Source: Kineosporia babensis (GTDB taxonomy: Bacteria; Actinomycetota; Actinomycetes; Actinomycetales; Kineosporiaceae). Taken from it: 64,000 nucleotides of DNA. Shown here in pieces: positions 39,501 through 44,251 of this stretch. The stretch is taken from NCBI RefSeq assembly GCF_021129305.1, contig NZ_JAJOMB010000023.1, positions 62,001 to 126,000 of the forward strand. The letters are read 5' to 3'. The translations under genes were made by a program, and so were the position numbers. The stretch's first letter is position 1; each line of letters begins with the position of its first letter. The notes beneath the pieces are model-generated. The model made no database searches, was not told the DNA's origin, and saw nothing but the letters and a program-made list of their open reading frames with translations.

Positions 39501-40472
39501 ATTGGGATTTACCGCAGTGATGGTTGGTTTGGCGACATAGGCATAGTTGTCCGCTGCGGTGTTGGCACTGGCCCCGGCCGCATTCGTGACGATGAGGTCC
39601 TTGACCCCGGTACCGGCCGGAACCACCACGGTCATCGAGGTGAGGCTGGGATCCACGGTGTACGACGGGGCATTCGCCGCTCCCACCTTCACGCCGGTGA
39701 TGTTGGCGAAGTTGGTACCAGTGACAGTCACCTGGTTTCCGCCCGACTCCGGTCCTGTGGCCGGGCTGATCGCGGTAACGGTGGGCAACTGGGTGCTACC
39801 GCACTCCACATGCCCCAGTTCCAGATTGTCGGTGATCGTTCCCGTGCCGTTCAATGAGGCCGTCTTATTGACGATATGAACGGCTGTGGCGCTGACGTAC
39901 CACTGCCCGTTGTTATTGGTGACGGTCTGCTCGTGATAAGTGATGTATCCGATGTTCTGGCCAAGGATGTTCGTCTGCTGGACCGTAGTGTTCGGTGGAA
40001 TGTTGCCGGCCGGAACGCTGCTGAGTGCAAGTCCTAGCAGCGTCAGCCCCGACGCCTGGGCCTTGGAAGATGCTCCGGCCGTGTTGGCCGTGCACTCGAC
40101 GTGCGCGCCGGCCAGGTTGATCAGGCCGAGCAGGCTCAGATTGGTGATGTCTGCGGTGGCGAACGCCGTGTTCGCGATTGGATCTGCCGTGGAGGAACTG
40201 ACCATCGTGCCGTTCCCCGCCGTGGCCGAAGGCGTTCCGGGATAACTTGACGCGGCATACGTGGTGTTTCCCTTTACGTCCCGAGCACCGTAGGCACTGG
40301 CTGCCACGGAATAGCCGTTGGGATGGAGGGCCTCGGCCGACTGCGCCGCCACCGGCACCAGCACCCAGGCCAGAAGCAGCACAGCCAGCAGCCGCGCCAC
40401 CGCAGCAAAACCGAACGGCTTTCGCGTGGGGGCGGCGGACCGGCGCACAACCACGCCGTCGGCCCCGCCCAC
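21531..40472 (-). CDS. Giant surface protein with about 69 IPT/TIG repeats
   Basis: A single uninterrupted reading frame encodes about 6,313 residues from GTG 40472 (GGAGGG 8 nt upstream; GTG 40478 or upstream in-frame starts are alternatives). Layout: a long signal peptide ending near QSAEA at about residue 46; an N-terminal domain (about 47-229) with two HVEC motifs that resembles choice-of-anchor-P modules; 69 tandem IPT/TIG immunoglobulin-like repeats of about 80-92 residues (22254-39785); a beta-rich domain (about 6075-6160); an acidic Gly/Thr/Asn-rich stalk and a Pro/Thr/Ser segment; one transmembrane helix; and a basic tail with RRRRK. It should project from the cell surface. No catalytic domain or LPXTG sorting signal is seen. 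Adhesion or envelope architecture is the best guess, but unproven. Confidence 0.9.
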   Translation of the reverse strand: MGGADGVVVRRSAAPTRKPFGFAAVARLLAVLLLAWVLVPVAAQSAEALHPNGYSVAASAYGARDVKGNTTYAASSYPGTPSATAGNGTMVSSSTADPIANTAFATADITNLSLLGLINLAGAHVECTANTAGASSKAQASGLTLLGLALSSVPAGNIPPNTTVQQTNILGQNIGYITYHEQTVTNNNGQWYVSATAVHIVNKTASLNGTGTITDNLELGHVECGSTQLPTVTAISPATGPESGGNQVTVTGTNFANITGVKVGAANAPSYTVDPSLTSMTVVVPAGTGVKDLIVTNAAGASANTAADNYAYVAKPTITAVNPNTGPASGGTSVVITGTNFTNVTAVSFGSTAATSYVVNNATQITAVAPARAGGTVDVRVTALGGTSDPVSADEYTFVAAPTVTNLSPNAGPLTAGTPVVITGTNFIGVTAVKFGSNTVVSPTIDSPTQITAIAPAGAAGTVNVTVTALGGTSTMGGANQYTYTAAPSITSVAPTSGPTTAGTSVVISGTNLLNASAVKFGATPAVSYTVNSNTQITATAPAGSAGKVDVTVTTPGGTSANTSGDDYTYVITPTVTAVSPSRGPLAGGTTVVITGTNFTAASSVKFGPTNATSFVVNGPTQITAVAPARAAGVADITVTTGGGTSPTSSVDEYTYMAAPTVTNVSPAAGPTAGGTSVTVTGTNFTGATSVTFGGTAGTSLVVISDTQLTISSPARSASVVDVVVTAPGGTSAITSADQYTYFAAPTVTGVSPALGPTTAGTAVTITGTNLTGATVVAFGPNNATGVSVNAAGTQITATAPAGSGGTVDVRVTTPGGTSPNTAADDFTYYARPTVASVSPAYGPLGGGTTVIITGTSFTPGATVSFGSNPATGVVFNSSTSLTAVAPLRVSAGTVDVTVTDVGGTSLAVSTDEYTYVGPPTVTAVSPNAGPLASGNSVVITGTGFINAAGAAAASAVKFGAANAVSYSVDSATQITAVAPAGSAGTVNVTVTAVGGTSATGSANQYTYTAAPSITSVAPASGPTTAGTSVVITGTNLLNASAVKFGALNAVSYTVNSATQITAVAPAGGAGTVDVAVTTVGGTSANTSADDYTYLVTPTVTAVSPNRGPLAGGTTVVITGTGFVTGASTVKFGSTNATSVVVNSNTQITAVAPARAAGLVDVTVTTAGGTSATSSADGYNYVAAPSVTSVSPTVGPTAGGTSVTVTGANFTGATAVTFGGVAGTSIVVSTDSQLTVTAPAHAAGTVDVVVTAPGGSSAISSADQFSYFAAPTVTAVSPSSGPTIAGTPVVITGTNFINVTSVKFGNTVVSANANSSTQITATAPAGTAGSTVDVTVTAVGGTSATSAADQYTFVALPTVTGIAPVRGPLAGGTTVVITGTGFTGASAVSFGGTAATSYTVNSATQITAVAPASSAGVVHVTVTTVGGTSATSSADQYTYVLAPTVTGVSPNVGPIAGGTSITVTGTNFTGATGVTIGGTAATGVTVSSDTQLVITSPAHAAGLVDVIVTAPGGTSVSSAGSGFTYYGIPTVTAISPASGPTTAGTTVTITGTNLTAATAVKFGANAAGSFTVNSATQITATAPSGSPGTVDVTVTTPGGITAITPADQYTYVTAPTVAVISPTRGPLGGGNSVVITGSNLLGATAVKIGAANATSYTVNNSNQITAVAPAGSLGTVDVTVTTAGGTSAVSTADQYTYVGLPTVTAVSPSTGPTAGGTTVTVTGTGFTGATAVSFGGVPGNSIAVSTDTQLTVVAPAQAAGTVDVTVTAPGGVSATSAADRFTYVAPPVVTGLSPSSGPFAGSLTQVVTITGTGFTGATGVTFDGVSALQILSVTPTQIQVRGVPPHATGPVYVQVTTPYGTSGQVPAAVYTYQGLPTLTAISPNSGPTAGGNSVVLTGTGFTTATSVQFGSNAAGFTVNSDTQITATVPAGSAGAVNVTVTTLYGLTGGSNPLQYTYVAAPAVSSVSPVSGPVAGGTLVTVTGTGFTGATAVRLDGVAATGVTVSSDTQITAFTPTHAAGTVDVSVTTVGGTTSLAGAYTYIAVPVVSSIVPSSGPTSGGTSVVITGTAFSGASAVSFGGNAATSYTVNSATQVTAVAPAGLAGTVDVRVTTVGGTSAVVAADRYTYVAAPAVTAVTPQAGPLAGGNTVIVTGTDFAGASAVLFGGNAAPSYTVNSATQITAVAPVGSAGTVDIRVTTVGGTSAVVAADRYSYQAVPSISGLSPTYGPVAGGTLVTLTGSGFSGATAVTFDGVPAAGVIAVNSDSQIIAQAPAHVAGVVNVVVTAPGGTSAGASYRYVGTPTVSGLAPVNGPISGGTTVVITGTGFATASGAAAVQFGGLNAASYTVNSDTQITAVTPAHAAGAVGVTISTADGGTSAATAASTFTYIAVPTVTSITPGSGPEAGGTSVVIIGTALSTASSVRFGGVAASFTVNSDTQITAVSPPGSGLVDVVVTTVGGNSATSAADRFRYVGAPTVTGLSPSSGPVAGGTSVTITGTQFYGVTGVSFGGSAATFTVASPTEITATSPSHAAGAVAVLVTTTDGGTSAAGQNFTYVADPVVTGLNPTTGPAPGGTTVVISGSGFSGATAVKFGSTPAASFTVNSSSQITAVSPAGSVGTVDVTVTGQFATSATSSADQFTYVAGPTITSVTPASGPLAGTNTVTIAGTGFTLNSGVTFGGVAATSVQYVSPTQLTAVVPAAGAGQVDVVVTTPYGQDTLVNGYRYRTAPSVTGLNPSTGPEAGGTSVTITGTGFDGATAVRFGAVPATLFTVSTDNSITATAPAGSGVVDVTVTGPGGTSTVVVGDRYRYAPVPVLAGISPTFGPTAGGTVVTLSGSGFTAASSVTVNGAAVGFTVNSDSTITLTTPGGTGTVPIVVTTPGGTTAAQQFTYANAPTISSLSPDRGPLGGGTSVTIDGTGFTSGSSVTFGGSAATSVQFVSSTRLTAVTPATATAGPVTATVTTAYGSASSTYRYVQAPTVTAVQPGAGPLAGGTAVTITGTGFTETSVVQFGSTPATSFTVNSDTSISAVAPARPAGAVDVTVTTPGGTSATSAADQFTYLVAPSVITLSPSSGPISGGTSVTITGTGFTAASAVTFGGVAAASVSYVSPTELQAVSPSTGSAGPVLVRVTTAGGADSGLFTYRDAPTVTQIQPGAGPEAGGTTVVITGSDFSAATQVRFGAATATFTVDSNTRITATAPAGTGTVDIRVTGPGGTSAVSPADRYRYAPVPAVNTLSPTFGPTAGGTSLTLSGSGFTGATTLTVSGASVPFTVVDDSTITVTTPAGTAGNAAVVVVTPGGTSAPIQFLYADAPTVSSLTPTEGPLTGGTAVTITGTDFTAASAVTFGGLAASAVTFSSPTQLVAVSPPKATSGPVNVVVTTAYGASGSGITFTYRDAPTVTSVSPTAGPEAGGTLVTITGTGFTGATNVRFGSAQATGLTVSSDTQITVFAPAGTGTVDVLVTAPGGTSAPSAQYRYAPVPLLSSLSPNSGPVTGGTSVTLTGSGFTGASGVTIAGSPNPFSVVNDTTITLTTPAHSAGNTPVVVTTPGGSSAPVQFLYVDAPTVSAISPDAGPLGGGTTVTITGTDLTAASAVTFGGVAATSVQYVSPTQVRAVSPAKATAGTVNVVVSTIYGTSGPGNGFTYTIAPTVTTVSPQAGPVAGGTTVTISGSGLTGASSVTFDGVAAASYAVNNDSTITATTPPGAAGNAVVRVTTVGGSDIGVFRYASVPSVSTIAPTAGPEAGGTLVTITGSGFTGATSVSFGATVVTGVTVSSDTQITVFTPAGTGTVDVRVTAPGGVSAPGVSYRFVPLPAVAQISPNSGPVTGGTSLTLTGSGFTGASSVTIAGSPNPFSVVNDTTITLTTPAHAAGNTPVAVTTPGGTTAPVQFLYVNAPTVTSLSPVEGPLTGGTAVTIIGTDFTAASAVTFGGTAAQSVQYVSPTQLTAVTPVKASAGPVNVVVTTIYGASGPGNTFTYRDAPTVTSIVPTAGPEAGGTLVTITGTGFTGATNVRFGSAQATGLTVSSDTQITVFAPAGTGTVDVLVTAPGGTSVPSAQYRYAPVPTVSQISPSSGPVTGGTAITLTGSGFTGASSVTIDGSSQSYQVVNDSTITLTTPAHPAGNTPVVVTTPGGTTTPVPFLYVNAPTVSAISPDAGPLSGGTTVTLTGTDFTAASAVTFGGVAASSVQYVSATQIRAVSPAKATAGAVNVVVNTIYGTSGPGNTFTYTNAPTVTSVSPQAGPLTGGTTVTISGSGLTGASSVTFDGVAATSYTVNNDSTITATTPPGSAGNAVVRVATVGGSDIGVFRYANVPTVSAVSPLSGPEAGGTLVTITGTGFTGATSVSFGSTVVAGITVSSDTQISVFAPAGNGMVDVLVTTPGGTSAPSAKYRYAPVPTINQMTPDSGPITGGTAATLTGTGFTAATSVTIDGSAASFTVVDSATITLTTPAHAAGTVPVVVTTPGGTTTPAQFRYVNAPTITAISPNDGPLGGGTNVTVTGADFTPDTTVTFAGTSATQVQYVSSTELVATSPAHTPAGTVNVLVNSPYGISSPAPFTYRNTPVITSITPRAGPEAGGTSVTITGTDFAAASSVRFGANQASFTVDSNTQITATTPTGTGTSPVTVVTPGGTSVAEPFRYAPVPAISQLTPTTGPLTGGTLVTVSGNDFTDASSLTIDGSSVPCTVVNASTITFTTPAGTAGTKNVAITTPGGQTPPAQFRYVTQPTIATVTPAAGPIAGGTTVTIAGSNLTDVTTVTFGGTPATTFTIDDANTITATTPPGSAGTATVQVTSAGGNATGTYRYANVPTITQLQPSAGPEAGGTAVTITGTGFTGATNVRFGAVPATFTVVSNTEITATTPPGTGTSAVTVQTPGGTAAATQYRYAPVPTVSSPQPQSGPLGGGTTVTLTGSGFTGTSTVTLNGSPIPFTVVDDSTITFATPAGTAGSKTVAVTTPGGSASTQFQYVNAPAITNLQSDEGPLTEGTLVTITGTGFNAATVVDFGGTPATSFVVNTDTEITARAPAHSAGVVDVRVTGPGGTSGPAQFTYRAVPQITGLSPSSGPITGGTVVTLTGSGFTGAGTVTLNNSPIQFTVVNDSTITFTTPAGSAGTAPVAVSTVGGTATASFTYANGPTVTALTPTAGPLSGGTAVTISGTGFTLGSAVSFGADPAASVQWVNPTEIVATTPISTTPGSVDVVVTTIYGNSGTAGTDNDFTYTTAPVITSLQPNQGPIAGGNTVTITGLDFSGATGVSFGTTPATSFFVSSDTEITAVVPAHAVGTVDVRITSPGGTSAAGQYTYLGVPTVVSLSPDSGPVSGGTSVTITGTGFTPTSTVTFGGTSAGPVQWLSATKLVVDSPAKPAGATDVVVTTLGGSSGPGNSFDYQNTPTISALTPDRGPLQGTTVTITGANFTQFATVKFGSTPAGPVQFVSVNQLIVPAPPSSSAGPVDVEVTTAGGTSAPETFAYVAAPTIGGIQPSSGPIAGGTSIVITGTGFTGAAQVSFGSGLATSFTVDSDTQITAVAPAVTTATAVNLTVGTVGGTSNPVQYTYRAAPQITGLSPDNGPAVGGTVVTINGSGFTGTTTVTLDGGPIPFTVVSDTEITFITPAGPVGPKPVTVRTPGGSAASTFDFRNLPVINSITPNTGPLAGGGAVAIEGSGFTGATALRFGLVAATSWSISNDTTITAIVPQGISPGQTSVTLTGPGGISPAAAYTYVARPTISEIAPASGPVGGGTSVIIRGDDFSNATGVLFDGIPASSYTVQGPQSIVAVTPSNAAGPADVVVTTAGGDSDPGTFTYIAVPLIAVIEPDAGPTSGGTDITINGSGLADAAVTVDGEPVSHQQVSSNQLLLQTPPHPAGPVDITVTTVAGVASSPFTYVAPPSAPVLSLINPASGPLEGGQNVTLTGVGFTDASAVNFGDATASFTVSNDTTITAAVPPGDEGAVRVSVSTPNGVTSEAVDYVYVAPTEAPTITGVTPQVGPVAGGTRITITGTGFDENTTVAFDGTPGTDVRIGEAAEASLVQDSTLPTGIRAAASTTLTVLTPAHAEGPATVEVTNSAGSASAEVRFTFIPLLENATISMQVPVNTAMAVAPQGSLFAGLRVQACTIPNLGTTTVGTNAAFCRYTAPAQVGLDSFTMQVTDALGQQASQGVRITVTDSGEEGTGTDQEGGNNEGEGTETDGDGDNNTGGEGTGTDSAGGNDDGSGTGSNGGNTNETPRPGSTQEPGGEGTGGAGGNDSGEETPTPTATASPSASPTTPSAGAEDQGESDVLKWFLGLPLLLLLLWLLFLLLARRRRKEEEKATPEDPDKRG
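22254..39785 (-). repeat. Array of 69 tandem IPT/TIG-encoding repeats
   Basis: Each repeat opens like PTVTxxSPxxGPxxGGTxVxITGTxF and ends in (F/Y)xYxxA before the next Pro. I counted 69 units by hand; 17,532 nt divided by 69 gives about 85 codons each, which agrees. Most units are 81-86 residues. A few carry short insertions: an Ala-rich loop in unit 9, and a longer loop in the last unit. Repeat subtypes (for example those with GPEAGG, GPVTGG or GPLGGG) recur in ordered sets, showing growth by duplication of multi-repeat blocks. Confidence 0.9.
26793..30281 (-). repeat. Duplicated seven-repeat block within the giant gene
   Basis: Units 38-44 (28536-30281, 1,746 nt) and units 45-51 (26793-28535, 1,743 nt) correspond one to one in subtype order. 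For example unit 38 and unit 45 differ at only a few of 83 residues, while their DNA differs at many third codon positions. This is an old in-frame tandem duplication rather than an assembly artefact. Confidence 0.8.
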
Positions 40473-40856
40473 GCTCACAGCCCTCCGCTGCAGCCCTCGT
40501 GCCGGACTCCCCAAGATCCAGCCGTGAGCAAGCACCCGAGCGAAAAGGCAGCAGCAGGGCCGATTCGGCGGGCCCCGGACAAGGCCGGCGAAAGGGCAGC
40601 ACGAAAGCCGGCAACTGCCCCCGAGGAGCGAGACGACGACATCCCACACCCCTCACCCGCGCAGAACCCGGCCGTCACTGGACCGGACCGGGAACCCTCC
40701 CCGGTCCCATCACTTTCGGTCGCCTGGCCAAGGTTCTGCACTCATGAGAACGGGGTATCAAGTCTTCACCCCGACGGGTCGGCCCCCACTCACCGAACGT
40801 AACCGCCAAAACAGGTGTGCCCCGGTCCACCGGACCGGGGCACACCAGGAACACGA
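40473..40856. other. 384-bp region between galT and the giant gene
   Basis: This stretch should hold the promoter and 5' leader of the giant surface-protein gene. The only confident elements are GGAGGG at 40481-40486 and the galT terminator hairpin at 40814-40846. Reading frames open here on both strands but lack coherent protein character. I see no recognisable riboswitch core or tRNA. Confidence 0.6.
40814..40846 (-). terminator. Intrinsic terminator downstream of galT
   Basis: A perfect 15-bp GC-rich inverted repeat (arm GGTGTGCCCCGGTCC) with a 3-nt loop starts 10 nt after the galT stop. On the minus strand it is followed by TGTTTT, consistent with a rho-independent terminator. Confidence 0.8.
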
Positions 40857-41854
<998 letters not shown>

Positions 41855-41858
<4 letters not shown>

Positions 41859-41971
41859 TGCTGCTTCGCCTCGTCCTGGTCGGAAGTCTCCGGGGTGGAG
41901 ACGGATTCGGGCGCACTGTAGTAGTACGTGATCCGCCTTCCGTCGTCCATGGTCGTCACATCGCGGATCAT
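41855..41971 (-). CDS. Short frame encoding the GalT N-terminal segment
   Basis: This 38-residue frame from ATG 41971 ends with a GTGA overlap into galT. Its text TTMDDGRRITYYYS resembles the conserved opening of actinobacterial GalT (DGRELIYF type), and it is followed by a polar, acidic linker. It is best read as the detached 5' part of galT: either a real small protein translated in coupling with galT, or one side of a frameshift in galT. GAGG lies 11 nt before the ATG. Confidence 0.5.
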
Positions 41972-42007
41972 TGCCACGAGAACCTCGCTCTGAGCTGTCA
42001 AGACTTG

Positions 42008-42040
42008 GTCATAATCTGGCACGTTCGATCGGAAACTGAC
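42008..42040. promoter_or_regulatory. Candidate galT promoter/operator
   Basis: GTCATAATCTGG at 42008-42019 recurs exactly at 42915-42926 in front of galK. Read toward galT it offers GATTAT as a -10 element about 30 nt before the short GalT frame. CGATCGGAAACTGAC at 42026-42040 resembles the CCGATCAGAACCGGTC repeats beside the deoR promoter, so it may be a binding site for the DeoR protein. Confidence 0.4.
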
Positions 42041-42048
42041 AACAACGG

Positions 42049-42837
42049 TCAGCCGTCCGGCTCCCCAACATCCGGGCCGGCCACGTGCACCTGCACCCCG
42101 TTCGCCCGGAACTGCGCCACCGCCTCGGCCGGGCACTGCTCGCTGGTGACCAGGTGGTCGATCGACTCCACCGGCAGTGTCTGGGCCATCGTCTCCAGGC
42201 CGATCTTGGTGTGGTCGGCCAGCACCACGATCTCCTCGGCGGCCGCCGCCAGGGCCCGGTCCACCCCGGCCACCACCAGGTTGGGGGTGGACAGCCCGCG
42301 CTCGGCGGTCAGGCCGTTGCCGGACATGAAGGTGCGCCGCACCCGCATGCCGCTGAGCGCCTGCTCGGCCACCGAGCCGACCAGGGCGAAGATCGACCCG
42401 CGCAGCGTGCCGCCGGTCATCACCACCTCGATCGTGCGCGAACGGGCCAGCTCCTGCGCGACCAGCACCGAGTTGGTGACCACGGTGAGCTCGCGAAAGC
42501 CCACCAGATGGCGGGCGAAGGCCTGGGTGGTGGTGCCCGCGCCGACGCAGATCGCGTCCCCCTCCTCGACCAGGCCGGCCGCCAGCGCCCCGATCGCGTT
42601 CTTCTCCCGGGAGGCCACCCCGGACTTCTCCGAGTAGCTGGGCTCGTGGCTCAGGCCGCCGGTGGACACGGCCCCGCCGTGCCGGCGGTCGAGCAGGCCC
42701 TGGGACTCCAGCAGGCGCAGGTCGCGGCGCACGGTGACCTCGGAGCTGCCGGACACCCGGGCCAGCTCGCGCAGCGAGACCGCCCCGTTGGCCCGGACCA
42801 GCTCGAGGATCCTCTGGCGACGCTCGTCGGCGAACAC
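42049..42837 (-). CDS. DeoR-family transcriptional repressor of the gal cluster
   Basis: The 262-residue regulator has a DeoR-type winged helix (about 5-58; RRQRILELVRANGAVSLRELA, then EVTVRRDLRLLESQGLLDRRHGG). A DeoR C-terminal sugar-phosphate-sensing domain (about 75-235) follows with VGAGTTTQAFARHL and VVTNS. It lies between galT and galK and probably represses them until a galactose-derived phosphate is bound. GTG 42837 has no ribosome binding site, but TATGCT lies 6 nt upstream, so it is probably leaderless. Tandem CCGATCAGAA-type repeats next to that promoter suggest autoregulation. Confidence 0.9.
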   Translation of the reverse strand: MFADERRQRILELVRANGAVSLRELARVSGSSEVTVRRDLRLLESQGLLDRRHGGAVSTGGLSHEPSYSEKSGVASREKNAIGALAAGLVEEGDAICVGAGTTTQAFARHLVGFRELTVVTNSVLVAQELARSRTIEVVMTGGTLRGSIFALVGSVAEQALSGMRVRRTFMSGNGLTAERGLSTPNLVVAGVDRALAAAAEEIVVLADHTKIGLETMAQTLPVESIDHLVTSEQCPAEAVAQFRANGVQVHVAGPDVGEPDG

Positions 42838-42843
42838 CTGGCC

Positions 42844-42849
42844 AGCATA
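42844..42849 (-). promoter_or_regulatory. Leaderless -10 element of the deoR gene
   Basis: TATGCT on the minus strand ends 6 nt before GTG 42837. It matches TAnnnT, and there is no Shine-Dalgarno in between. Confidence 0.55.
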
Positions 42850-42876
42850 GTCCGAACCGATCAGAACCGGTCAGAA
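42850..42876. promoter_or_regulatory. Tandem repeat operator candidate between deoR and galK
   Basis: CCGATCAGAA (42857-42866) is followed directly by CCGGTCAGAA (42867-42876) and preceded by GTCCGAA. The two 10-bp units differ at one base and sit on the same helix face just upstream of the deoR -10 element. A related sequence lies upstream of galT at 42026-42040. Confidence 0.45.
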
Positions 42877-42914
42877 GAGGCGTCTACCCGATCACAAGCG
42901 ACCCGAAAGGAGCA

Positions 42915-42926
42915 GTCATAATCTGG
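42915..42926 (+). promoter_or_regulatory. Candidate galK promoter with CATAAT -10 element
   Basis: CATAAT (42917-42922) is an unusually good -10 hexamer for this GC-rich DNA and would give a leader of about 63 nt before galK. It is part of the 12-bp sequence GTCATAATCTGG, exactly repeated at 42008-42019 on the galT side of deoR. Confidence 0.45.
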
Positions 42927-42991
42927 TGCGGCCCGCCCCGATGGGCCACCATGAAGCACCACTCCCAGCGCAGCAGAACCGAAGGCGAGCC

Positions 42992-44155
42992 GTGAACAGC
43001 CAGTCCAACGCAGAACCGGTCGAGTCCGTGAAGACGGCCTTCGAGGAGCTCTACGGGGCCGCACCGGCCGGGGTCTGGTCCTCGCCGGGCCGGGTGAACC
43101 TGATCGGTGAGCACACCGACTACAACAACGGCTTCGTGATGCCGCTGGCGATCCCCGACCGGGTCACCGTGGCCGCCGCCAAGAACGACACCCGGGTCCT
43201 GCGGATCGCCTCGGCGCAGCAGGCCGAAGGCGCCGAGATCGAGCTGGACAAGCTGGAGCCGGGCTCGGTCGAGGGCTGGGGCGCCTACGTCGCCGGTATC
43301 GCCTGGGCGCTGCAGCAGCGGGGGATCGCCGTTCCCGGTGCCGACCTGTTCATGGACGGCCGGGTGCCGCTGGGCGCCGGGCTCTCCTCGAGCGCCGCGC
43401 TGGAGTGCGCCGTCGCGGTCGCCCTGATCGACCTGGCCGAGCCGGCCGACGCGCCGCAGGGCCTGGCTGTGGCCCAGCTGGCCCAGTTCGCCGAGAACGA
43501 GTACGTCGGCGCCAAGACCGGCCTGATGGACCAGGCCGCCTCGATCCTGTGCACCGAGGGTCACGCGCTGCTGTTCGACGTGCTCAACCTGAGCACCGAG
43601 CAGGTCCCCTTCGACCTGGACGGCGCCGGGCTGGCCCTGGTGGTCATCGACACCCGGGTCACCCACAGCCACGCCGGCGGCGAGTACGGCGAGCGCCGCG
43701 CCTCCTGCGAGGCGGCCGCGGCCGCGCTCGGGGTGGACTCGCTGCGCCTGGCCACCCCGGCGGACCTGGACCGCCTGGAAGACGCGCTGCTGCTCAAGCG
43801 GGCCCGGCACATCGTCACCGAGAACGACCGGGTGGTCGCGGCCGGCCAGGCGATGAGCAAGAACGACTGGAGCGAGTTCGGCCGGCTGATGACCGCCTCG
43901 CACGCCTCGATGCGGGACGACTTCGAGATCACCTGCCTGGAGATCGACGTGGCGGTGGAGGTGTCGCTGGAGCACGGCGCGCTGGGCGCCCGGATGACCG
44001 GTGGCGGCTTCGGCGGTTCGTCGATCGCCCTGGTCAGCCAGGACAAGGTCGAGGCGCTGGGGGCGGCGGTGCTGGCCACCTTCGCCGAGCGCGGCTTCAA
44101 GGAGCCGGTGATCCGGACGATGCTCCCCTCCCGGGGTGCCTCGCGGGACCTCTAG
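42992..44155 (+). CDS. galK: Galactokinase
   Basis: The 387-residue GHMP kinase makes galactose-1-phosphate from galactose and ATP. The galactokinase signature GRVNLIGEHTDYN is at 33-45. The ATP-binding VPLGAGLSSSAALE lies near 127-140, and the third GHMP motif ARMTGGGFGGS near 331-341. The start is GTG 42992 with GAAGG upstream; an earlier in-frame GTG at 42926 would add 22 non-conserved residues. It is divergent from deoR and ends in a strong terminator. galT lies on the other side of deoR; galE is not in the window. Confidence 0.96.
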   Translation: MNSQSNAEPVESVKTAFEELYGAAPAGVWSSPGRVNLIGEHTDYNNGFVMPLAIPDRVTVAAAKNDTRVLRIASAQQAEGAEIELDKLEPGSVEGWGAYVAGIAWALQQRGIAVPGADLFMDGRVPLGAGLSSSAALECAVAVALIDLAEPADAPQGLAVAQLAQFAENEYVGAKTGLMDQAASILCTEGHALLFDVLNLSTEQVPFDLDGAGLALVVIDTRVTHSHAGGEYGERRASCEAAAAALGVDSLRLATPADLDRLEDALLLKRARHIVTENDRVVAAGQAMSKNDWSEFGRLMTASHASMRDDFEITCLEIDVAVEVSLEHGALGARMTGGGFGGSSIALVSQDKVEALGAAVLATFAERGFKEPVIRTMLPSRGASRDL

Positions 44156-44168
44156 GGCACAGATAATC

Positions 44169-44210
44169 CGACAAAAGGCACCTATCCGACTGGCTAGGTG
44201 CCTTTTGTCG
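44169..44210 (+). terminator. Intrinsic terminator after galK
   Basis: A perfect 16-bp stem (arm CGACAAAAGGCACCTA) with a 10-nt loop begins 14 nt after the galK stop and is followed by ATTTTG. The A-rich 5' arm and T-rich 3' arm mean it could work on either strand. Confidence 0.88.
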
Positions 44211-44251
44211 ATTTTGCTGGTGAGCTGACGCTCCCACCGAAGGGAGCTTCC

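Noticed and set aside
22254-39785. Possible CRISPR-like array because of regular repetition
   Set aside because: The period is about 250 bp, the units are coding and diverge throughout their length, and there is no short invariant repeat with unique spacers.
40473-40649. Upstream extension of the giant protein to an in-frame start at 40649
   Set aside because: The extra residues are Cys- and Arg-rich without conservation-like character, would bury the signal peptide and lack a good ribosome binding site. GTG 40472 has GGAGGG at 8 nt.
40475-40741. Minus-strand frame of 88 codons in the leader of the giant gene
   Set aside because: Low-information Ser/Gly/Ala composition, no ribosome binding site and direct overlap with the probable leader and signal region.
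40473-40813. A riboswitch (c-di-GMP or c-di-AMP class) in the leader of the giant gene
   Set aside because: I looked for the conserved cores of those classes and did not find them. The region is long enough for one, but nothing supports it.
43405-44166. Alternative frame of more than 250 codons over galK
   Set aside because: Arg/Gly/Pro-rich shadow frame typical of high-GC DNA; galK itself is unambiguous.
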